Position numbers and translations under genes: made by a program
NCBI RefSeq assembly: GCF_003319115.1
Contig: NZ_QOHF01000007.1
Location: 124,001-188,000, forward strand
Length of the DNA stretch: 64,000 nucleotides
Direction: 5' to 3'
Origin: Geodermatophilus sp. TF02-6
GTDB lineage: Bacteria; Actinomycetota; Actinomycetes; Mycobacteriales; Geodermatophilaceae
Notes under the pieces: model-generated
Seen by the model: the letters and a program-made list of their open reading frames with translations, nothing else
Told to the model about the DNA's origin: nothing
The model's database searches: none
Shown: in pieces, positions 1-7,900 of the stretch
How positions within the stretch are numbered: position 1 is the stretch's first letter
Layout: each line of letters begins with the position of its first letter

Positions 1-2
1 TG

Positions 3-77
3 CTCGGGATGAACCAGCCCCGCCTGTTCACGCGGTGGCGCCGACAGCTCCGCTCCCCCGTGCCGACTCCCTGCTGA
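3..77 (+). CDS. possible C-terminal end of a truncated gene
   Basis: The window opens inside a frame encoding a short tail (LGMNQPRLFTRWRRQLRSPV and a few more residues) that ends at a TGA at 75-77. The basic, tryptophan-containing tail looks like the end of a real protein entering from the left. Only about 24 codons are visible, so no family can be named. The remaining bases up to 197 hold nothing recognisable apart from the 3' end of the LysR gene beyond them. Confidence is low. Confidence 0.25.
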   Translation, partial: LGMNQPRLFTRWRRQLRSPVPTPC

Positions 78-197
78 CTGCTGGGCTGACTGTTGGGCCG
101 GACCGGGCGGTCGGCGCTCTGCACCCGTGGTGAGGACCGGGCACCCCGCGGACCGCGCGGCCGGCGCCGGTGCGGCTCTACCAGCGGTGGGCCTCCG

Positions 198-1100
198 TCA
201 CCCTCGAGCCGGGTCGGCGTGGGTGTCGCCGGACGCCTGCGGCGTGCGGCGTGCGTACTGCTCGCAGACGAGGTGCACGAACGTGTCGAGGTTGGGCGGC
301 GGGCTGTCGGCCCACCAGGCGAGCCACACCGGCAGGGGCGGGGCATCCCGGACGAGCCGGTAGGCGACGCCGGAACGGGGGTGCTGGGCGGCAGTTGCCT
401 CAGCGGAGATGCCGACGGCCTGGCCGGCGGCGATGACGGTGAGCCAGTCCTCGATCCCGTGCACGGTCCGGACGGCGGCAGGCGCCGCCGGTGGCGACCA
501 CAGCTCCTCGGTGGTGGTCCCGGTCAGGGGGTCGACGGCGATGGTGCGCCCGGCGAAGTCGTTGAGACTGAGGCTGCGACGGCGGGCCAGCGGATCGTCG
601 GCGGCCACGGCGGCGTAGCGCCGCTCGACACCGAGCAGGGCGGTGCGCAGCCGCGCGTCGCCGACCGGGCGGCGGAGCACGCTGACGTCGACGGCGCCCT
701 CGGTCAGGCCCGCGGTCGGGCTGTTGGCGTGGACGAACACCAGCGCGGAGCCGGGGTGGTCCTGGGACCACCGGCGCTGCACCGCGGTGGTGTGCCGACC
801 GAGCGCCGACCAGGCGTAGCCGACGCGCAGGTTGCCGCGGGCCCGGTCGCCGGCGCGCCGGATCGCGGCGACCTCCTCCAGGACGCGGCGCGCGTGCCCG
901 GCGACCCGGGCGCCCACCGGGGTCAGCGACACCTCGCGGGTCGTGCGCTGTAGCACGCGGGCGCCCAGGACGCGTTCCAGCGCGGCGATGGTGCGGGACA
1001 CCGACGCCTGCGACGTGCCGAGGACGTCGGCGGCTCCGGTGAAGGTGCCGGCGTCGACCACGGCGAGCAGCGCCCGCAGCTGGCGCACCTCGAAATCCAT
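198..1100 (-). CDS. LysR-family transcriptional regulator
   Basis: A 300-residue protein of the usual LysR length. The N-terminal winged helix-turn-helix (about residues 4-62) reads FEVRQLRALLAVVDAGTFTG, then SQASVSRTIAALERVLGARV, which is typical of the family. Residues from about 90 form the type 2 periplasmic-binding-protein-like effector domain (NLRVGYAWSALGRH). It should act as a DNA-binding homotetramer responding to a small effector, which the sequence does not identify. The ATG start at 1100 lies 70 bp from the divergent EamA exporter. LysR proteins commonly control the divergent neighbour, so this transporter is the likely target. Confidence 0.93.
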   Translation of the reverse strand: MDFEVRQLRALLAVVDAGTFTGAADVLGTSQASVSRTIAALERVLGARVLQRTTREVSLTPVGARVAGHARRVLEEVAAIRRAGDRARGNLRVGYAWSALGRHTTAVQRRWSQDHPGSALVFVHANSPTAGLTEGAVDVSVLRRPVGDARLRTALLGVERRYAAVAADDPLARRRSLSLNDFAGRTIAVDPLTGTTTEELWSPPAAPAAVRTVHGIEDWLTVIAAGQAVGISAEATAAQHPRSGVAYRLVRDAPPLPVWLAWWADSPPPNLDTFVHLVCEQYARRTPQASGDTHADPARG

Positions 1101-1142
1101 GCGGTTAACGTATCACCGGGCACGTGTCCGGCATTTCCCTCA

Positions 1143-1165
1143 TGAGTCGAGCGTGCCCATACTCA
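1143..1165. promoter_or_regulatory. candidate LysR operator (TGAGT-N13-ACTCA)
   Basis: The 70-bp divergent gap contains the inverted repeat TGAGT (1143-1147) and ACTCA (1161-1165) separated by 13 bases. LysR sites are loosely T-N11-A dyads of this kind. The placement six bases before the EamA GTG start would suit autoregulation plus control of the exporter. This is a pattern match only. Confidence 0.35.
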
Positions 1166-1170
1166 GGCGG

Positions 1171-2166
1171 GTGACCAATGAGGCAGGGATCGGCGCGACG
1201 GCCGTCGGCGGACCGGGAGCGCGCCTGCTGCGCGGGATCGGGACGATGCTGGGCAGCGCGCTGAGCAACCAGGTCGGGGCCGCCCTCGGCGCGCACGCGT
1301 TCGGGGCGCTCGGCCCGGCGGGGGTGGTGGCGACTCGTCAGGTGGTGGCGGCGGCAGTGCTGCTGCCGCTCGCCCGCCCGCCGGTGCGCCGGATGCCCCG
1401 GGCGCAGTGGTGGCCGGTCCTGCTCCTGGCGGCCGTGTTCGGCGGCATGAACCTGTCGCTGTACACGGCGATCGATCGGATCGGGCTGGGGCTGGCGGTG
1501 ACGCTGGAGTTCCTCGGCCCGCTCGCCGTCGCCCTCGCCGGGTCGCGCTCGCGGCGTGATCTGTCGATCGCGGCCACGGCCGCGATCGGTGTCTACGTGC
1601 TGGTGCTGCCCGGGCGGTCGAGTGACTACCTGGGCCTGGGGCTCGGGCTGTTGGCCGCCGGCTGCTGGGCGGCGTACATCGTGCTCAACCGGGTCGCGGG
1701 AGCTCGCCTGCCGGGACTGCAGGCCCCCGCGCTGGCCACCGCGCTCTGCGCGCTCGCCTACCTGCCGGTACTCCTCGTGCTCGCCGGGTCCGGGCGGCTG
1801 GACGGGGTGCCGATGGCCTACGCCGTGGCGGCCGGGGTGCTGTCGTCGGTGGTCCCGTACGCGGCCGACCTGACCGCGCTGCGCTTCGTCCCCCAGCGCT
1901 TCTTCGGGGTGTTCATGAGCGTCCACCCGGTCCTGGCCGCGCTGGTCGGCATGGTGCTGCTGGGTCAGCTGCTGGCCGGGCACGAGTGGGTCGGGATCGC
2001 GGTGGTCGTGCTGGCCAACGCCGCAGCGGTCACCACGGCGGGCGGGCGCCCCCACGAAGCGCTGGCCGGGCCGAGCAGCGAGGGCGGCGTCCACGTCACC
2101 GTCGCCGAGGCGCTCGCCGGAGCCGAGCTCGACGTGCCGGTGGGCCGCACCAGTACGGGACGCTGA
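1171..2166 (+). CDS. EamA/RhtA-type drug-metabolite exporter
   Basis: A 331-residue integral membrane protein of the drug/metabolite transporter superfamily, with about ten hydrophobic segments in two EamA repeats (GTMLGSALSNQVGAALGAHA, LAVTLEFLGPLAVALAG, then LGLGLGLLAAGCWAAYIVLN). The LEFLGPLAVAL stretch resembles RhtA, a threonine/homoserine exporter, so an amino-acid or metabolite efflux role is plausible but not shown. The frame is open further upstream, but that part overlaps the divergent LysR gene, so the GTG at 1171 is preferred. The last 40 residues are a hydrophilic tail. Confidence 0.85.
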   Translation: MTNEAGIGATAVGGPGARLLRGIGTMLGSALSNQVGAALGAHAFGALGPAGVVATRQVVAAAVLLPLARPPVRRMPRAQWWPVLLLAAVFGGMNLSLYTAIDRIGLGLAVTLEFLGPLAVALAGSRSRRDLSIAATAAIGVYVLVLPGRSSDYLGLGLGLLAAGCWAAYIVLNRVAGARLPGLQAPALATALCALAYLPVLLVLAGSGRLDGVPMAYAVAAGVLSSVVPYAADLTALRFVPQRFFGVFMSVHPVLAALVGMVLLGQLLAGHEWVGIAVVVLANAAAVTTAGGRPHEALAGPSSEGGVHVTVAEALAGAELDVPVGRTSTGR

Positions 2167-2287
2167 CGCCCCGCCGAGACGCCGACGCACGGGGTGTGCG
2201 CCCCACTACGGGCGGTGTGCCAGCGATGCGCTACGGCTCGGAACGGAGCGTGGAGTCGGTCAGGGCACGGTCACCTCGGCAGAGGCT

Positions 2288-2329
2288 TCCCGGCACCGGA
2301 GCCGGTTCTCGGCAGCTCCGGTGCCGGGA
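2288..2329. terminator. bidirectional terminator hairpin
   Basis: CCCGGCACCGGAGC (2289-2302) pairs perfectly with GCTCCGGTGCCGGG (2315-2328). One more T-A pair closes outside, and the loop is 12 bases. It lies between the convergent EamA and BCCT genes and should end transcription from both sides. There is no U-run, as is common in high-GC actinobacteria. Confidence 0.8.
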
Positions 2330-2354
2330 GACGTGTGCCTCGCAGGCGGTACAG

Positions 2355-4337
2355 CTAGTCGCGAGGATCCAGCGGGCGGCCGATGGACTCCGCCGTGGGC
2401 TGGCTCCGTGCAGGCACGGAGCCGTCCCCCGTAGACGACACGAAGTTGCCGTGCGGGCTCACCGACAGCTGGCCGTCCCCCTCCGAGCTCGCCTGCGAGG
2501 GCCTCGCCACCACGTGCGCGGTGTCCGGCAATGGCGAGCTCGGGGTCCTCTCCACGACGAGGACGAAGTCGTCCCCGTGGCGGCTGATGCCTTCGACGAC
2601 GGCCTGCTCGATCGCCGAGGTGGCGTAGCTCCCGCGCAGGACGATGGGATCGCGGCGGAGGTCCTTGACCAGGCTCACCGCCATCGCCGCCATGACCAGC
2701 GCGAACGGCAGAGCCGCGATGATCGTCAGGTTCTGCAGCCCCGTCAGGGCGGCACCCTCGTCGCCCAGGAGCAACATGATCGCGGCGACGGCGCCCATCA
2801 CCACGCCCCAGAAGACGACGACCCAGCGGCTCGGTTCCAGGGTGCCGCGCTGCGACAGCGACCCCATGACGATCGATGCCGCGTCCGCACCGGACACGAA
2901 GAAGATGCCGACGAGCACCATCACGACCACCGTCGCGACGCTGGCCAGGGGGTACTGCTCCAGGACGGTGAACAGCTGCCCCTCGGTGGTGCCCTGCCCG
3001 GCGACGTCGACGCCGCCGCGCTGTGCGGCGATCCCCGCCCCGCCGAAGACGGCGAACCACAGCAGGCTGACCAGGCTGGGCACCAGGAGCACGCCGGTGA
3101 CGAACTGGCGGATGGTCCGGCCGCGGCTGATGCGCGCGATGAACAGTCCGACGAACGGGGTCCAGTTGATCCACCAGGCCCAGTAGAAGACCGTCCAACC
3201 GCGCAGCCAGACGGCCATCGGGTCACCGCCGGTGGCCTCCGTGCGCGCGGCCATCTCGCCGAGGTCGGAGAAGTAGCTGCCGACCGCGTCGGGGATGAGG
3301 TTGAGGATGAAGATCGTCGGACCGACGACGAAGACGAACACCGCCAGGGCCAGGGCCAGGACCATGTTGGTGTTGGACAGCCACTGGATCCCACGTTCGA
3401 TGCCGGAGACGGCCGAGGCGACGAACGCCGCGGTCAGGATCGCGATGATCGCGACCAGGACGCCGTTGCCGACGTTGCCCGCCCAACCGAGGATCTCGAC
3501 CCCGCTGCCGATCTGCAGCGCGCCCAGGCCCAGGGAGGCGGCCGACCCGAACAGCGTGGCGAAGATGGCCAGGACGTCGATGACCCGGCCGGCCGGACCG
3601 GCGGCCCGCCGTTCACCGAGCAGCGGGATGAACGCGGAGCTGATCAGCTGACGGCGGCCCCGCCGGAAGGTGCCGTAGGCGATGGCCAGCCCGACGACGG
3701 CGTACATCGCCCACGGGTGCAGCGTCCAGTGGAACAGCGTGGTGGCCATCGCCGTCTGGATCGCCTCGGACGTCTCGGGCTCGTCCGTGAGCGGCGGGGG
3801 GGAGACGTAGTGCGAGAGCGGCTCGGCGACGCCGTAGAACATCAGCCCGATGCCCATGCCCGCGCTGAACATCATCGCGACCCACGAGACGGTGCGGAAC
3901 TCCGGCCGCTCGTCGTCGTGCCCCAGCGGGATCCGCCCGTACTTGCTGGCCGCCAGCCAGAGGACGTACACCACGAACGCCGACGCCAGCAGTACGAACA
4001 GCCAGCCGAGGTTGCCGGTGATCCAGCCGAGGACCGAACTGCTCGCGGTGCCCAGGCCGGTGGGGGTGGCGAAGCCCCAGGCCACGAAGCCCAGCGCCAT
4101 GGCCGCAGCGACGGCGAACAGGACCCGGTCCACGGCCCAGTGCCGGTCGGCCACGCAGGGTGGCGGCTTGGCGAGTGCGGGGTGGACCCCTGCCACGGAC
4201 ACGTCCGCAGCCGAGAGCGGGGGCTCCCCCTGTCCCGACCGATGGGCTCGGCTGACCGACGTCGGCTCGGCATCGACGTCATCGGGGCTGTTCAGCGGGC
4301 GGGAGGGCGAGGCTGGCTCGTGACGCGATGGCTCCAT
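2355..4337 (-). CDS. BCCT-family osmolyte transporter
   Basis: A 660-residue secondary transporter of the betaine/carnitine/choline family with about twelve membrane helices. The diagnostic tryptophan-rich segment WTVFYWAWWINWTPFVGLF is present, as are the glycine-rich MMFSAGMGIGLMFYGVAEP of helix 3 and the following LSHY. It probably imports compatible solutes such as glycine betaine by sodium or proton symport. A hydrophilic C-terminal tail of over 100 residues may be regulatory, as in BetP. The ATG at 4337 is chosen because GGGGA precedes it at suitable spacing; a TTG at 4349 is possible. Confidence 0.93.
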   Translation of the reverse strand: MEPSRHEPASPSRPLNSPDDVDAEPTSVSRAHRSGQGEPPLSAADVSVAGVHPALAKPPPCVADRHWAVDRVLFAVAAAMALGFVAWGFATPTGLGTASSSVLGWITGNLGWLFVLLASAFVVYVLWLAASKYGRIPLGHDDERPEFRTVSWVAMMFSAGMGIGLMFYGVAEPLSHYVSPPPLTDEPETSEAIQTAMATTLFHWTLHPWAMYAVVGLAIAYGTFRRGRRQLISSAFIPLLGERRAAGPAGRVIDVLAIFATLFGSAASLGLGALQIGSGVEILGWAGNVGNGVLVAIIAILTAAFVASAVSGIERGIQWLSNTNMVLALALAVFVFVVGPTIFILNLIPDAVGSYFSDLGEMAARTEATGGDPMAVWLRGWTVFYWAWWINWTPFVGLFIARISRGRTIRQFVTGVLLVPSLVSLLWFAVFGGAGIAAQRGGVDVAGQGTTEGQLFTVLEQYPLASVATVVVMVLVGIFFVSGADAASIVMGSLSQRGTLEPSRWVVVFWGVVMGAVAAIMLLLGDEGAALTGLQNLTIIAALPFALVMAAMAVSLVKDLRRDPIVLRGSYATSAIEQAVVEGISRHGDDFVLVVERTPSSPLPDTAHVVARPSQASSEGDGQLSVSPHGNFVSSTGDGSVPARSQPTAESIGRPLDPRD

Positions 4338-4871
4338 GACAGTCCCCAATCGTGTTGCGTCATATGAGACTCGCTTCGCAAGAGGGAACCAGAGGTTGCA
4401 CCGTGGATCAAGGGTCTGCGGTGATTCTCCTCACGGTCAGACCTCCACGGACGCCGTCCGCGCCGCGCTCGTGACGAGCCCGGTCGTGCGGGGATCACGC
4501 CTGTGCCGGTTCGTGCCGCCCTCGGCCCTCGGCAGCGCAGCGCTCGAGATCACGCCGATCCTGCACCGTCGGAGCGGCATGCCGGGTTTCGACCGTGTGA
4601 CGGAGCCGCGCACACCGCGGCTCTTCCCGCCCCAGGGGAGCGGGTGGGTGATCACCGCGTCGCGGTGCCCACGTCCCCCTCGCGCACCCCAGATCGCTGA
4701 TGAGATGGGTTCCGACTGGGTGACCAGCAGTTGCTCGCACTCCTCGGTGCCGGCGACGGGCGGGCAGCGGCGACCTGGCTGACGCCCCTCCACCGTGCCC
4801 GCGCCTGGGAACACACGCCGCCGCGGGGCGAGCACTCGATCACACGCTCCTCGTGCTCCTGTCCAACGCCG
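4338..4871. other. long intergenic region upstream of the BCCT gene
   Basis: About 530 bases with no gene-like frame. Short frames on both strands have arginine-rich, shadow-like compositions and no good ribosome sites. It must hold the BCCT promoter. No riboswitch or RNA gene was recognised, and base composition is a little more mixed than in neighbouring genes. Confidence 0.4.
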
Positions 4872-4905
4872 AGTCGCCCCGGCCGTACGAGACGGCCAGG
4901 GCGAC
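4872..4905 (-). terminator. terminator of nrdJ
   Basis: AGTCGCCC plus GGCCGT pairs with ACGGCC plus GGGCGACT, giving 14 base pairs around one C-A mismatch and a five-base loop. It lies about 90 bp beyond the nrdJ stop codon. Confidence 0.75.
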
Positions 4906-4994
4906 TGAGGGCTCAGATGTCAAGACCGGGTTGAAGGATGAGCTTGATACACGATGTCACCATCGAGCCGGATGACATCCCGGCGAGCCTCGCA

Positions 4995-7900
4995 TCAGCT
5001 GCAGCCGCTGGTGGAGCCGCAGCCCTCGCAGACGTAGCAGCTACCGGCCGGGCGCATCTTCGTGCCGCAGGTCATGCACAGCGGCGCGTCGGTCGCCGTC
5101 CCGGTGACCAGCTCGAGCAGCTCGGCCGAGGAGTGGGCCTCCTTGACCCGCTCGGCCTTCACCTCCGGCTTGGTCGGGCCCTCGGTCGGCACCGAACCGC
5201 GCAGGGCCTCGACATCGACCTCCTCCTCCACGACCTCGGCGGTCGAGGCGGAGCCGCCGTACGAGCCGGACACCTGCGCCGCCCGCTCCTCGGCGGTGAA
5301 GATGCCGAGGTTGGCCCGCTTCTCCAGCGGCAGGTGGTCCAGCGCCAGGCGACGGAAGATGTAGTCCATCACCGACTGGGCGATCCGGATGTCCGGGTCG
5401 TCGGTCATGCCGGCCGGCTCGAACCGCATGTTGGTGAACTTCTGGATGTAGGTCTCCAGCGGCACACCGTGCTGCAGCGCGATCGAGATGCCGATCGAGA
5501 AGGCATCCATCACACCGGCCAGGGTCGAGCCCTGCTTGCCCAGCTTGAGGAAGACCTCGCCGAGGCTGCCGTCCTCGTACATGCCGGCGGTCAGGTAGCC
5601 CTCGGCGCCGGCGACGCTGAACGACGTCGTCGAGCTGGTCCGCTTCTTCGGCAGCCGCTTGCGCACCGGGTGCGACAGGGCAGCCGGCGCCGGCTCCTCG
5701 ACCGTGGCCGTGGTGTCGGCCTGCTTGGCCTTGGCCTTGGCCTTGGCGTCGGACAGCGGCTGGCCGACCTTGCAGTTGTCCCGGTAGATGGCCAGGGCCT
5801 TCAAGCCCAGCTTCCACCCCTGGAAGTAGATGTTCTCGACGTCCTCGACGGTCGCCGACTCGGGCATGTTGACCGTCTTGCTGATCGCGCCGGAGATGAA
5901 CGGCTGCACCGCGGCCATCATCCGGACGTGGCCCATCGGCGAGATGGCCCGCTCCCCCATCGCACAGTCGAACACCTCGTAGTGCTCCGGGCGCAGGCTG
6001 GGCGCGTCGACGACGTGGCCGTGCTCGGAGATGTACTCGACGATGGCCTCGATCTGTTCCTCCTGGTAGCCGAGGCTGCTCAGCGCCCGCGGGACCGTCT
6101 GGTTGACGATCTGCATGGAGCCGCCGCCGACCAACTTCTTGTACTTGACCAGCGAGAAGTCCGGCTCGATACCAGTGGTGTCTGCGTCCATTTTGAAACC
6201 TATTGTGCCGGTCGGCGCAAGCACACTTGCTTGCGCATTCCGCCAACCGTTCTCTGCACCGATCTCCATGCACTCCTGCCACTCCGCCGTCGCCGCCTTG
6301 AGCACATCGGCATCGTCTGCGCCGACCGGACGGATGGCGTCATTGGCCGCGCAGTGCTTGCGCATGACCCGGGCATGCGCGTCGGAATTGCGAGCGAAGC
6401 CCTCGTATGGGCCCAGGATGCCGGCCAGCTCGGCCGAGCGCCGGTAGGCGGTGCCGGTCATCAGCGAGGTGATCGCCGCGGCGAGGGTCTGCCCGCCGCG
6501 CGAGTCGTAGGCGTGGCCGGTGGCCATGAGCAGCGCGCCGAGGTTGGCGTAGCCGATGCCCAGCTGACGGTAGGCGCGGGTGGTCTCGGCGATCGGCTCG
6601 GTCGGGAAGTCGGCGAAGCAGATGGAGATGTCCATCGCCGTGATGACCAGCTCGACGGCCTTGACGAAGGTCCGCGTGTCGAAAGTGCCGTCGTCGGCGA
6701 GGAACTTCATGAGGTTCAGCGACGCCAGGTTGCACGAGCTGTTGTCCAGGCTCAAGTACTCCGAGCAGGGGTTGGACGCGTTGATCCGCCCGGTCTCGGG
6801 GTTGGTGTGCCAGTCGTTGATCGTGTCGTCGTACTGGATGCCGGGATCGGCGCACTCCCACGCCGCGTGGGCCATCTTGCGGAACAGGCGCTTGGCGTCG
6901 ACGGTCTCGATCACCGAACCGTCGAGGCGGGCGTGCAGCCCGAACTCGCGGTCCTCCTCGACCGCGCACATGAACTCATCGGAGACGCGGACGGAGTTGT
7001 TGGCGTTCTGGTACTGGACGCTGGTGATGTCCTTGCCGCCGAGGTCCATGTCGTACCCGGCGTCGCGCAGCGCGCGGATCTTGTCCTCCTCGCGCGCCTT
7101 GGTCTCGATGAACTCCTCGATGTCGGGGTGGTCGACGTCGAGGACGACCATCTTGGCCGCGCGGCGGGTGGCCCCACCGGACTTGATGGTGCCGGCCGAG
7201 GCGTCGGCGCCGCGCATGAAACTGACGGGGCCGGAGGCGGTACCGCCGGAGGAGAGCAGCTCCTTCGACGAACGGATGCGGGAGAGGTTCAGCCCGGCGC
7301 CGGAGCCGCCCTTGAAGATCAGACCCTCCTCCCGGTACCAGTTGAGGATTGAGTCCATCGTGTCGTCGACGGCGAGGATGAAGCAGTTGTGCACCCGGAT
7401 GTTGCCGGACAGGTACTCGCCCGACTCAGTCTGGATGTCGTAGACCTCCATCGCACCACGCCGCTCGATGTGTGCGATCTCGAGGGCCTTGGTGTCCCTG
7501 GCCGGCAGACCGGGCAGGTTGAAGCTGGCCTCGAGCTTGGCCGTCTTGACCGGGTCGATGAACCCGATCTCCATCGCGAAGGCATCGCGGTCGCCCTCGT
7601 TCTGGATGCGCAAGCCCCACAGGTCGTGGCGGTCGGGACGAGGATCCGACTTGCGACCGACACGGGCGAAGATGCCGAATCGCAGCAGCAGCGACTGGAC
7701 TCCCCGGATGAGGTCCTCGGAGATCATGTCGAGTCCGACGAGCGTGGATGATGCTCGCGCGGAGACATGACCCTCGGCCTGGAAGAGGCTGCGCAGGTAG
7801 GCGGCGACCACCGGCTTGGGCGCGGTGTAGAGGTGCGCGGGCACCGTCATGTCGGTGCCGCGGTCGAGGAGACCCCAGCGCTGGACGAAGTCGCGCTGGT

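Noticed and set aside
1986-4367. A 793-residue plus-strand frame
   Set aside because: It is the shadow of the BCCT gene, with RDDRDQ-type low complexity and no start signal.
4437-4835. A 132-residue minus-strand frame in the BCCT-nrdJ gap
   Set aside because: Composition is random-like, no ribosome site, no family pattern.
4938-7352. An 804-residue plus-strand frame
   Set aside because: Antisense to nrdJ, whose motifs are unmistakable on the other strand.
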